Shown one piece after another: positions 17,534 through 25,509 of a stretch of DNA of 64,000 nucleotides. The position numbers and the translations under genes are program-made. How positions within the stretch are numbered: position 1 is the first letter of the stretch; every line of letters begins with the position of its first letter. The DNA lies in the NCBI RefSeq assembly GCF_004367745.1, contig NZ_CP037993.1, forward strand, positions 4,712,001 to 4,776,000. Reading direction: 5' to 3'. Origin of the DNA: Herbaspirillum huttiense (GTDB taxonomy: Bacteria; Pseudomonadota; Gammaproteobacteria; Burkholderiales; Burkholderiaceae_D). The notes beneath the pieces are model-generated. The model saw only the letters and a program-made list of their open reading frames with translations, had not been told where the DNA came from and did not search any database.

Positions 17534-18547
17534 ATGGGAGCCGCAGATAAAGTCCAGTCACAGACAAATACGACTGTGAACTCGAAGAAGGAAGTCAAGT
17601 GCAACTGCAATCTGATGTGGTCGATGATCCAGGAAATGAGCACCAAACGCCTTTGCAAGCTGCATGGGCGCAATGAAGGTTCCATCATTCCAGTCTTCAG
17701 TGATCGCGCACGCAGGATATCGGCCACCTACGCCCGCTTTTATCTGGAGAAGGAAGACTACGGAGATCCTGCCAAGAAGGGCCGCTTTTATTGGATGGCC
17801 TTGGGCGCGTTTGCCAGCAAGACTGTCGCTTGTTCACTTGATGATATACGGGTACCTCTGGTTGATCCTGTATTCAAAGGTCTGGCCAAAGGCAATTTAT
17901 GGTTGTTCTATGACATCAGTGGTTGGCACTGGTATTACACACGCTTTCGCGACAGCTTTGACCAATGTGTCAGTTGCCGGGACGCTTCCAAGTACATTAA
18001 ACCAGTGAAAGAACAGGTGGCCAATTACCCTTGGAAGGACGAGGCCCTGCACAAGATTTCGAACATGCAAAAGCACGATTACATCGTTCAGGCATTCAAT
18101 CTAGTCAAGCAAATTGAAGCGACCCGGCCCGGCGGCATCCAGGAGAATCTGAAGTACCAGCACCTGATCGCTATCGCAAAGCACGAACAAGGGGTCATCC
18201 TGCAGCCCTTGATCTACGATGATCGCTCGTTCTCTCGATGGGTGTGGGTGCAGCGCTTGCCAGGAGTCCGCATGTTTTCTCCCAAACTGAAGATGGCGTT
18301 CAGCAGTGCCTGCGACATAGAAGACAAGAACAAAAACTCATACGCGCCGAGTGATACCATTCTCGAAAATTTCCAGAGCAGAATGAAGTGGATTACTAAC
18401 GTTGCAGGTATCTTCCACAAGATGATGCAACAGGAAACCGCGTACATGGAAGGTCAGCTCAATATCATGGCGGGTTGGGTCAATCAGGATCAACTTGAGA
18501 ATTTCCGTTCGCCATACATGCTCGTCCCTCCGAGCAAAACACGATGA
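17534..18547 (+). CDS. DUF2515-like protein, candidate T6SS effector
   Basis: 337 residues from the ATG at 17534, chosen over a GTG 18 nt upstream because AGGGAAAG precedes it. The segment DRARRISATYARFYLEK followed by FYWMALGAFASKTVACSL resembles DUF2515 proteins. I recall these from the Bacillus YppC family and from proteobacterial vgrG loci; the match was made by eye. Cysteines cluster near residue 25 (CNCN) and near 145. No signal peptide or lipase, peptidase or nuclease motif is evident. It follows vgrG by 32 bp and overlaps the next gene, an exported lipoprotein, by 4 bp. That is the arrangement of an effector-immunity pair. Base composition is less GC-rich than the T6SS core. Confidence 0.6.
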   Translation: MGAADKVQSQTNTTVNSKKEVKCNCNLMWSMIQEMSTKRLCKLHGRNEGSIIPVFSDRARRISATYARFYLEKEDYGDPAKKGRFYWMALGAFASKTVACSLDDIRVPLVDPVFKGLAKGNLWLFYDISGWHWYYTRFRDSFDQCVSCRDASKYIKPVKEQVANYPWKDEALHKISNMQKHDYIVQAFNLVKQIEATRPGGIQENLKYQHLIAIAKHEQGVILQPLIYDDRSFSRWVWVQRLPGVRMFSPKLKMAFSSACDIEDKNKNSYAPSDTILENFQSRMKWITNVAGIFHKMMQQETAYMEGQLNIMAGWVNQDQLENFRSPYMLVPPSKTR

Positions 18548-19422
18548 GTTCAATGAAAGCATTCCGGCTATTTCGAATTGGCGCGGTGGCATCCATGTTC
18601 TGGATCATCGCGCTCCTGACCGCCTGTTCTCCCGATAAATCAGAGAAGTCAATCAATATGCCCCATCAGATCGAAATCAGCGCCAATCAATCCGGCAAAG
18701 AACTTCTCGCACGCTACCCAAATCAGATAGTGCTGATCAACAGGCCCCCCAACGTCAACTTTTATTCAGCGGACTGGCCTCGCGATGCCTTGGGTGCCGT
18801 GGAGATACGCAACGGCACACACGCATTCATGCTCAATGATGTTCTTGGAATTTCTGGTAACGAGGATCCCCACTTCCCGGACGAAAATATCATTGAATGG
18901 AACATCTACGCTGGCTTGGGCGCTGAAGAGCATATCCCGCACGATGAGGCAAGGCAGAGAATGATGCGCATCCTGAACAACATAAGAGCCGCTGGCTGGC
19001 GTCACTACATCGAGCGCTCGCTGCCGCGGCTGAATGGAGCGCAAGCCTTGCACTTCGCCATCACCTCACCGGTGCACTCGCTGGATCCCGCCTACGTGCC
19101 TGATCTGGATGAATGGATGAGTCTTCCCGCTGACGCGACATGGCGCTTCCAGCTTGACCATGCTTACCTGACCTTGACCCTGACCCGCGACATGGAACGA
19201 CTTGACAGAAACAAGCCAGGCGCTTACTTCCTCAAGTTATCCCTGGTTGGCAGCAAGGAAGAGGCACGTCAGATAGTTGGCCCTGCAAAGCGGTCAGATT
19301 GGGAAAGCGCACTCGCTTCGGAATTGCCGCTATTGAAGCAAGACCGGGATCAGGCTGAGGAGACGTTGGGGCGACGCGGCGTTGTCATCGATACCGCTTA
19401 CCAGGACCCATCCATTCCTTGA
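18544..19422 (+). CDS. Exported lipoprotein, probable immunity protein
   Basis: 292 residues. The lipoprotein signal peptide ends LLTAC with the cysteine near residue 28. The mature part carries landmarks shared with the protein at 21220-22077: NFYSADWP, PRLNGAQALHFAI, SLDPAYVPDLDEWM, a tract ending LDRNKPGAYF, and a final DTAYQDP. I do not recognise a named family. Coupling to the upstream candidate effector by a 4-bp overlap, and periplasmic localisation, suggest it neutralises an effector acting in the periplasm. Confidence 0.7.
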   Translation: MSSMKAFRLFRIGAVASMFWIIALLTACSPDKSEKSINMPHQIEISANQSGKELLARYPNQIVLINRPPNVNFYSADWPRDALGAVEIRNGTHAFMLNDVLGISGNEDPHFPDENIIEWNIYAGLGAEEHIPHDEARQRMMRILNNIRAAGWRHYIERSLPRLNGAQALHFAITSPVHSLDPAYVPDLDEWMSLPADATWRFQLDHAYLTLTLTRDMERLDRNKPGAYFLKLSLVGSKEEARQIVGPAKRSDWESALASELPLLKQDRDQAEETLGRRGVVIDTAYQDPSIP

Positions 19423-19481
19423 AAGCCTGCTTCAGGCGAAAGTTGAAAGAATGGATGCATCTTCCCGGGCTTTACACAAGG

Positions 19482-19509
19482 AAAAGCGGCCTGATCGCAG
19501 ATCAGGCCG
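19482..19509 (-). terminator. Rho-independent terminator for the ycaO fragment
   Basis: A perfect 10-bp stem (CGGCCTGATC / GATCAGGCCG, 19487-19509) with a GCA loop lies just downstream of the leftward ycaO fragment. In that direction it is followed by a T-rich tract. The intact ycaO gene has a related terminator containing the same GGCCTGATC arm at 22261-22295. Confidence 0.7.
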
Positions 19510-19540
19510 AGTGGTCATTCCTGCAGCAAGGACAACTACA

Positions 19541-19842
19541 TCAAGCTGCTGAAGCAGAATCCACCCGCGCAAACAGGGCACGCGTCTTGTGCAGCTTGCG
19601 ATAGCTATCCAGTAAGCGCTGATGGCGATCCAGCCCTTCGAGCGTCATGCTGGTCGGCGTCAAGCCAAAGAAGCGGACGCTGCCGTTCACCGATCCGATG
19701 GCCGCATCCATCCGCGCGTCGCCGAACATGCGGCAGAAGTTGGTCTCATAGTCCGATAGTTCCAGCTCATCATCCCGCTCCACTTCCGGCACAACATTCA
19801 ACGCCTGGTAGAACAGGCCACGTTCCACCGAGTTGTCGTTGT
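19541..19842 (-). pseudogene. Truncated copy of the ycaO 3' end
   Basis: 302 bp aligns without gaps to 22321-22622, the last 100 codons and stop of the intact ycaO gene. I count about 16 mismatches by eye, or roughly 95% identity. It encodes the tail from DNSVERGLFYQALNVV to DSASAA. It has no start of its own; the reading frame is continued upstream only by antisense vgrG sequence. The break from ycaO sequence is abrupt at 19842/19843. It is a duplication remnant, not a functional gene. Confidence 0.93.
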
Positions 19843-19943
19843 TGATCTCCTCGACGGCGCGACCGTTTGCCGGAGCCCGCGTCACCAGCACGCAGATGGA
19901 TGCCCACGAAGCTGTGGCGCAGTTGAAGGGTGCGCAGCAACTT
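19843..19943 (+). pseudogene. Internal vgrG fragment
   Basis: 101 bp aligns without gaps to 16534-16634 inside the vgrG at 14622-17501, with 5 mismatches counted by eye. In the vgrG frame it reads LISSTARPFAGARVTSTQMD and then stops a few codons after the right breakpoint. It abuts the ycaO fragment on the left with no microhomology beyond 1-2 bases. On the right it joins unrelated sequence at 19943/19944. Confidence 0.93.
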
Positions 19944-20937
19944 AAAGCTTTTTGATCAGCAAATGCAAGAAATGATTAACTCTCCTGGCCATCTCGATCC
20001 ACAAGAGATTTTTCTCTTGGAACGTTACACATCTCTTGAATACCTGGGCCAATTGCGAGACAACTGGCACGAGCTACTTGAATTTGTGGAATCACGGCTG
20101 AGTCAGTTCATGCAAAACTTGCCTCCCGATTACCGCAATCGTGCTTTACCTGAACAGCCTGATATCGTTTGGGGAGAGCAGGTGCTTCCCAACTTCCGAG
20201 ATACATTCGACAGCCTCTGCAGCGGTTATATCAAGCTGTCTCATGGAGACCTCGATGGACTCAACAGCGCGCATGGAGTGCGCTCTGACTTCAAGGGGCA
20301 GCTCGAATTTTCCGCCGAGTGGATGGGCGAGGAAGGCGTACGTACGTATCGGCACCTGCTGAGTCAGGCGCTCGTCCGGGCGAGTAACATCATTTCTACT
20401 CTGGGTGCATACTGGTCGGCCGGAACCTTGTCACCCGGCTATACGCCGGAGGATCGCGGGCCACTCGATGCGCCGGATACCTGGCCTGGCTACGCGCTTG
20501 ATCCTTCGACCACCGCGCGAACAGGACAGCCACCACCAAGACCAGGCATCTATGTTCCAGACCAATCCAATTCCAGTGCTCAGTTCCTGGGCCAGGATAT
20601 TGATGAGGCTCCCGAATGCAGCATATTCTTGGGAATGCAATCTCTCTACATTCCTGGCACCTCGGAAAAATACGGCGAAGAAGCTCTGCATCAGACTGCT
20701 CCATGTACATGGACGCTGGTCAAGAAGGTGGCCCATCAACGGAAGATAACATCGCTAAACGCACCGCAGGATTTCCAGCGACGCGTTGCAAGCGGAGAAC
20801 TGTGCCCGGAGGATGGATATTATTTCACGCCTGCCCAACTGAATTCCCGACGCAAATTCAAGCGCGGAGAGACCATGCCAAGCCTGAATTCCCAATATGG
20901 CGCCACCATCTGGCAATGGGACTCCGATCAAGAATGA
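19930..20937 (+). CDS. Unrecognised protein, possibly Imm71/72-like, start uncertain
   Basis: 335 residues from a GTG that lies inside the vgrG fragment in another frame. An ATG at 19963 is an alternative. Neither has a clear ribosome site, so the gene may have lost its own 5' end at the recombination scar. No signal peptide or membrane helix is seen. The N-terminal half is helical (ERYTSLEYLGQLRDNWHEL), the middle is Pro-rich (about 180-210), and the C-terminus carries CPEDGYYFTPAQ, RRKFKRGETMP and GATIWQWD. The last motifs recall Imm71/Imm72-type immunity proteins; this is from memory and unverified. The 282 bp to the next gene contains no convincing gene. Confidence 0.65.
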   Translation: MRSNLKLFDQQMQEMINSPGHLDPQEIFLLERYTSLEYLGQLRDNWHELLEFVESRLSQFMQNLPPDYRNRALPEQPDIVWGEQVLPNFRDTFDSLCSGYIKLSHGDLDGLNSAHGVRSDFKGQLEFSAEWMGEEGVRTYRHLLSQALVRASNIISTLGAYWSAGTLSPGYTPEDRGPLDAPDTWPGYALDPSTTARTGQPPPRPGIYVPDQSNSSAQFLGQDIDEAPECSIFLGMQSLYIPGTSEKYGEEALHQTAPCTWTLVKKVAHQRKITSLNAPQDFQRRVASGELCPEDGYYFTPAQLNSRRKFKRGETMPSLNSQYGATIWQWDSDQE

Positions 20938-21219
20938 AGATAGACGGAGGGCTTCAAAGCTGACATGTGCTCAACGGTATCAATATCCATTACCTGAATG
21001 TTTGGGAGAATTTCCAAATGGCTGAACGCTCTGTCTGACCGCTGACGATCTCGCTGAGAAATTCACAGTGCATTCATCTTTTTACTCCCTCGAATACCAG
21101 CGGACTCGTGTGCGCTTCGCGTTCAAATCCGCGATAGGCAGAATGCTGATTTTCGTTATGGCGACCGCAATAAGCGAGATGAGGACTCTTTTATCCACGC
21201 CGGGCAAGACCAAATAGAC

Positions 21220-22077
21220 ATGAGATCGCACTGCAGCTTCACTTTATTTTTGCTTTTGCTAGGAGCCTTGGGTATGCATGGGAAGCATGCGCTTGCCGAA
21301 TCCGCCGTAACGGGCGAGGCCATTCATCTCAACATTCACGAACCGGCGACATCGCTCAAAGAAGCGTATCCCAGCCGTTTCAAGGCAAGCCAACACCCGG
21401 GCAACCTCCAATTCTTCACTGCTGAGTGGCAGGCCAGCAAGCCAGGCAAGGTCATCTTCGACCATGGTCCGCAATCGTTTTCGATACCGTCCGTGCTCAG
21501 CGTCACGGGAACCGCTTCCGCCAGGTTTGCGGCAGAGCATATTTCGCAGTGGTCCGTGAATGGTGGGGTCAGCGATGCAGAAACGATTTCCCATGACGAC
21601 GCGCGCAAACAATTTACCGCATTGCTGCATGCATTAAGCGCAGCAGGTTGGTCGAAGGTGATCCCGATCAGCCGCCCGCGACTCAAAGGAGAACAAGCGC
21701 TGGCCTACGCGCTGAAGAACCCCGGTTATCCGCTCGACCCTTCGCATGACCTGTCGCTGGCGCAATGGATGAGGCTGGCTGACGGCTCTCCCTGGCTCTT
21801 TTACGCCGATCACGTGTTCCTCGAAATCAAACTGTACCGGGATCCCAACCGGCTCGATCCGGACAAGAGGGGAGCCTACTTCGTCACCTATTCATTGACG
21901 GCGCAGGACGCCTATCTGCGCGGCTATGTCGATGATGAAAAACTCGACAACTGGAAAATGGAATTCAGGAAGGAACTGCCTGCCTTGAAGCAGGCGCGGG
22001 AAAAGAAGGAGGCGCAACTGAAGAATGACAACGTCACCATCGATCAGGCTTATCAGGATCCGGCGGTCTTCCAATAA
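21220..22077 (+). CDS. Exported protein, paralogue of the 18544 immunity-like gene
   Basis: 285 residues with a Sec signal peptide (hydrophobic LFLLLLGALG, cleavage near ALA-ES, about residue 26). It has no lipobox, unlike its paralogue at 18544-19422. Shared landmarks are LQFFTAEWQ, SRPRLKGEQALAYALKNPGY, LDPSHDLSLAQWM, LDPDKRGAYFVTYSL and DQAYQDP. Similarity is clear but distant. It probably protects against a different periplasmic effector, and no obvious toxin gene remains beside it. It is followed by 243 bp with a C9 homopolymer and the ycaO terminator. Confidence 0.7.
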   Translation: MRSHCSFTLFLLLLGALGMHGKHALAESAVTGEAIHLNIHEPATSLKEAYPSRFKASQHPGNLQFFTAEWQASKPGKVIFDHGPQSFSIPSVLSVTGTASARFAAEHISQWSVNGGVSDAETISHDDARKQFTALLHALSAAGWSKVIPISRPRLKGEQALAYALKNPGYPLDPSHDLSLAQWMRLADGSPWLFYADHVFLEIKLYRDPNRLDPDKRGAYFVTYSLTAQDAYLRGYVDDEKLDNWKMEFRKELPALKQAREKKEAQLKNDNVTIDQAYQDPAVFQ

Positions 22078-22260
22078 CGCCCCGTACGCACCGCTGGCAT
22101 AGTGATCTTGAACTGGATATATCCCAATTCATCAGGACCCAATAAGTCCGATCACTTTGCTCGACCACACGTACAGCCCCCCCCCTCACCACGAGTTGAG
22201 ATAAGGCGAAACCTCAGTGACCAGCCTTCGTTTCGACAACAACCAGTTTCGCTGCACAGT

Positions 22261-22295
22261 AAAAAACGGCCTGATCACCCACGCGACCAAGCCGT
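22261..22295 (-). terminator. Terminator downstream of ycaO
   Basis: In the leftward direction an 11-bp stem (ACGGCTTGGTC pairing with GATCAGGCCGT, two G-U pairs) with an 8-nt loop is followed by TTTTTT. It lies 26 bp after the ycaO stop codon. Confidence 0.8.
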
Positions 22296-22320
22296 CATCA
22301 TCAGCCTACAGACAACTGCA

Positions 22321-24537
22321 TCAAGCTGCTGAAGCGGAATCCGCCTGCGCAAACAGGGCACGCGCCTTGTGCAGCTTGCGATAGCTATCCAGCAAGCGCT
22401 GATGGCGATCCAGCCCTTCGAGCTTCATGCTGGTCGGCGTCAAGCCAAAGAAGCGGACGCTGCCGTTCACGGATCCGATGGCCGCATCCATGCGCGCGTC
22501 GCCGAACATCCGGCGGAAGTTGGTCTCATAGTCGGATAGCTCAAGCTCATCATCCAGCTCCACTTCCAGCACGACATTCAACGCCTGGTAGAACAGGCCA
22601 CGTTCCACCGAGTTGTCGTTGTATTGCAGGAAGGCACCGACCAGGTCATGCGCTTCTTCAAACTGCTGCAGGGCCAGATTGATCAGCAGCTTCAGTTCAA
22701 GGACGGTCAGTTGGCCCCATTCGGTGTTCTCATCGAAGTCGATACCGATCAGGGTGGCGATGTCGGAGTAATCATCCAGCTCGTTGTTTTCCAGGCGGTC
22801 CAGCAAGGCTGCAAGGGCCTTGTCATCCAAACGATGCAGGTTCAGGACATCCTCGCGGAACAGCAGTGCCTTGTTGGTGTTGTCCCAGATCAGATCCTCG
22901 ACCGGATACACCTCGGAATAGCCCGGCACCAGGATGCGGCAAGCGGTCGCCCCCAGTTGGTCGTAGACAGCGACATAGGCCTCCTTGCCCATCTCCTCCA
23001 GAATGCCGAACAGCGTAGCGGCCTCCTCGGCGTTGGAATCTTCGCCCTGGCCGGAAAAATCCCATTCCACGAATTCGTAATCCGCCTTGGCACTGAAGAA
23101 GCGCCACGACACGATGCCGGACGAATCGATGAAGTGCTCCACGAAGTTGTTGGGTTCCGTGACAGCATTGCTCTCGAAGGTCGGCTGCGGCAGATCGTTG
23201 AGTCCTTCAAAGCTGCGTCCCTGCAGCAGTTCCGTCAGGCTGCGCTCCAGCGCCACCTCAAAGCTCGGGTGTGCGCCGAAGGAAGCAAACACGCCGCCGG
23301 TGCGCGGGTTCATCAAGGTCACGCACATTACAGGATAGACACCGCCCAGCGAGGCATCCTTGACCAGTACCGGGAAACCCTGTTCTTCCAGTCCCTTGAT
23401 ACCGGCCACAATACCGGGATACTTTGCCAGTACCTCCTGAGGAACATCGGGCAGGCAAATCTCGCCTTCCAGGATTTCACGCTTGACCGCGCGCTCGAAG
23501 ATCTCCGACAGGCACTGCACCTGCGCTTCAGGCAAGGTATTGCCGGCACTCATGCCATTGCTGACGAAGAGATTCTCGACCAGGTTGGAAGGGAAATACA
23601 CCACTTGGCCATCCGACTGCCGCACGTAAGGCAGCGAGCAGATGCCGCGCTGTGCGTTGCCGGAATTGGTATCGACCAGATGCGAAGCGCGCAGCTCGCC
23701 ATCGGGGTTGTAGATCTCCAGACAATACGTGTCCAGGATCTCCTTGGGCAATTTGTCCCCGCGGCCGGGCTTGAACCAGCGCTCGTTGGGGTAATGCACG
23801 AACTCGGCATTGGCGATCTCCTCGCCCCAGTAGGAACCCGCATAGAAGTGGTTGTTGCTGATGCGCTCGATGTACTCGCCCAGCGCCGAAGCCAGCGCAC
23901 TTTCCTTGGTCGCGCCCTTGCCGTTGGTGAAGCACATCGGCGAGTGCGCGTCGCGAATGTGCAGCGACCACACATTGGGAATGATGTTGCGCCACGAAGC
24001 GATCTCGATCTTGATGCCCAGGTCAGCCAGCAGGCCGGACATGTTGGCGATGGTCTGCTCCAGCGGCAGGTCCTTGCCCAGGATGTGCGTGCTCGTGCCA
24101 GCCTCGGGCTTGAGCGTCAGCAGGGACTGCGCGTCGGCGTCCAGGCTCTCCACTTCCTCGATGATGAATTCCGGTCCCTGCTGCACCACCTTCTTGACGG
24201 TACAGCGCTCGATGGAACGCAGGATGCCGCGGCGGTCCGCTTCCTCGATGTCGGGTGGCAGTTCGACCTGGATCTTGAAAGTTTGCTGGTAGCGGTTTTC
24301 GGGGTCGACGATGTTGTTCTGCGACAGCCGGATATTCTCTGTGGAGATGTTGCGCGTATTGCAGTACAGCTTCACGAAATACGCTGCGCACAGGGCCGAT
24401 GACGCCAGGAAGTAATCAAAGGGACCCGGCGCCGAACCGTCTCCCTTGTAGCGGATGGGCTGGTCGGCGATGACGGTAAAGTCGTCGAACTTGGCTTCAA
24501 GACGCAGCTTGTCGAGGAAGTTGACTTTGATTTCCAT
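22321..24537 (-). CDS. ycaO: OsmC-YcaO fusion protein
   Basis: 738 residues from the ATG at 24537, where the protein begins MEIKVNFLDKLRLEAKF. A 59-residue upstream extension is rejected as low-complexity and unlike the family. An OsmC-like domain (about 1-135) is followed by a YcaO ATP-dependent cyclodehydratase-type domain with SALGEYIERISNN and LSEIFERAVKREI. The acidic C-terminal tail has helical repeats. E. coli YcaO supports RimO-dependent beta-methylthiolation of ribosomal protein S12; the OsmC-fused form is a known proteobacterial family. No peptide precursor gene is seen nearby, so a RiPP role is not supported. Its last 302 bp are duplicated at 19541-19842. Confidence 0.88.
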   Translation of the reverse strand: MEIKVNFLDKLRLEAKFDDFTVIADQPIRYKGDGSAPGPFDYFLASSALCAAYFVKLYCNTRNISTENIRLSQNNIVDPENRYQQTFKIQVELPPDIEEADRRGILRSIERCTVKKVVQQGPEFIIEEVESLDADAQSLLTLKPEAGTSTHILGKDLPLEQTIANMSGLLADLGIKIEIASWRNIIPNVWSLHIRDAHSPMCFTNGKGATKESALASALGEYIERISNNHFYAGSYWGEEIANAEFVHYPNERWFKPGRGDKLPKEILDTYCLEIYNPDGELRASHLVDTNSGNAQRGICSLPYVRQSDGQVVYFPSNLVENLFVSNGMSAGNTLPEAQVQCLSEIFERAVKREILEGEICLPDVPQEVLAKYPGIVAGIKGLEEQGFPVLVKDASLGGVYPVMCVTLMNPRTGGVFASFGAHPSFEVALERSLTELLQGRSFEGLNDLPQPTFESNAVTEPNNFVEHFIDSSGIVSWRFFSAKADYEFVEWDFSGQGEDSNAEEAATLFGILEEMGKEAYVAVYDQLGATACRILVPGYSEVYPVEDLIWDNTNKALLFREDVLNLHRLDDKALAALLDRLENNELDDYSDIATLIGIDFDENTEWGQLTVLELKLLINLALQQFEEAHDLVGAFLQYNDNSVERGLFYQALNVVLEVELDDELELSDYETNFRRMFGDARMDAAIGSVNGSVRFFGLTPTSMKLEGLDRHQRLLDSYRKLHKARALFAQADSASAA

Positions 24538-24756
24538 GGCGAGATTCCGAGAATGAACCGAAGAGATGGCGGTAAGGCATGCGAGCGACAGCGGCCCACA
24601 ATTTTGTCGCGACGACGGCGACGGCCGTGGAGCGAGTCCGGCAGTCGTCGCGCAAAAGAGCTTCGATGATAGCCTAGTGCGGTTGCACCAGCGTTGCTGG
24701 CCCATGTTGAGCAAGCAGCGCGCGCTGGATCACGATGGACCTGCAAGGTTGCGGAC

Positions 24757-24788
24757 CAAAAGAAAACGGCTCACATTGCTGTGAGCCG
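24757..24788 (-). terminator. Terminator after tRNA-Thr
   Basis: A perfect 9-bp stem (CGGCTCACA / TGTGAGCCG in plus-strand order) with a TTGC loop lies 10 bp beyond the tRNA 3' end. In the leftward direction it is followed by TTTTCTTTT. Confidence 0.8.
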
Positions 24789-24798
24789 CTTCGGTATT

Positions 24799-24874
24799 TG
24801 GTGCTGGCTGCAGGACTTGAACCCGCCACCCCCTGATTACAAGTCAGGTGCTCTACCAGATGAGCTAAGCCAGC
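24799..24874 (-). tRNA. tRNA-Thr (TGT)
   Basis: 76 nt including encoded CCA. The acceptor stem pairs GCTGGCT with AGCCAGC. The D-arm has TAGCTCATCTGGTAGAGC, the anticodon stem CTGAC/GTCAG-type pairing encloses TTGTAAT with anticodon TGT, and the T-arm contains GGTTCAAGTCC. The gene lies between ycaO and sspB and has its own terminator downstream. Confidence 0.95.
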
Positions 24875-24899
24875 AAAAACTTCAGCCGGCGATTATAGC

Positions 24900-25388
24900 C
24901 TACTTGATGCGTGTCAGTACAGGACGGCCACCCTTTTTCGGTGGTTCCGGATCATCATCGCCCTTGTCGCTGCTTTCAGCCGGCTTCTTTTCGGGTTCGG
25001 AAACAGGTACCGAGGACAGCACAGGCGCACTGCTTTCCTGCTCAGGAGCCGGTTGCACCTCGTCGGCCGTGGCCGGCGCAGGCGCTTCAAACGCCATGCC
25101 CTGGCCGTTTTCGCGCGCGTAGATGGCGATCACGTTTTCCACAGGGATCAGGATGTCGCGCGAAACACCACCAAAGCGGGCGCTGAAGTGAATGTTGTCG
25201 TTCTCCATCTTCAAGCCGCTGGTGGCCTCGAAGCTGATGTTGAGGACGATTTCGCCATTCTTGACGAATTGCATCGGCACGCGGGTGCTGCTGTCGACGA
25301 CCACGGCAATGTGCGGCGTGTAGCCATTGTCGGTGCACCACTCATAGATGGCGCGCAGCAGATAAGGCTTGGTGGAGACTTCTGGCAT
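24900..25388 (-). CDS. sspB: SspB, ClpXP specificity-enhancing factor
   Basis: 162 residues from the ATG at 25388. The family starts here with STKPYLLRAIYEWC; a TTG 66 nt upstream would add a non-conserved leader. The globular domain (about 1-110) binds ssrA-tagged peptides. The Pro/Glu/Ser-rich linker ends in a short basic tail (GGRPVLTRIK), the segment that in this family docks to ClpX. It lies downstream of sspA, the usual order. Confidence 0.93.
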   Translation of the reverse strand: MPEVSTKPYLLRAIYEWCTDNGYTPHIAVVVDSSTRVPMQFVKNGEIVLNISFEATSGLKMENDNIHFSARFGGVSRDILIPVENVIAIYARENGQGMAFEAPAPATADEVQPAPEQESSAPVLSSVPVSEPEKKPAESSDKGDDDPEPPKKGGRPVLTRIK

Positions 25389-25509
25389 GACTGGTGTGGT
25401 CTGCGATGCGACGGTAAAAACCGCATCTGCCGGCAAGGCCGGGGTGGAAAGCAAGATGAACTTCTGTGAACTGCACCGCCGCCCAGGGCGGCAGTGCAGC
25501 CGGAACAGC

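Noticed and set aside
19541..19891. A 116-codon minus-strand frame that looks like a small intact gene
   Set aside because: Its 3' part is the ycaO tail and its 5' part is antisense vgrG fragment. The start codon lies in the wrong gene, so it is a junction artefact.
22170..22190. A run of nine C residues that might be phase-variable
   Set aside because: It is in an intergenic region well away from any start codon or clear promoter, so no switching role can be argued.
22624..24402. A 592-codon plus-strand frame opposite ycaO
   Set aside because: The minus strand encodes a full-length, recognisable OsmC-YcaO protein. The plus frame has no domain features.
22321..24537. YcaO as part of a RiPP (azoline peptide) cluster
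   Set aside because: No precursor peptide, E1-like or oxidase gene lies nearby, and the OsmC fusion marks a known housekeeping-type subfamily.
24799..24874. tRNA-Thr as an integration site for the T6SS island
   Set aside because: I found no direct repeat of the tRNA 3' end elsewhere in the window and no integrase gene. The neighbouring ycaO, sspAB and pet genes look like core genome.
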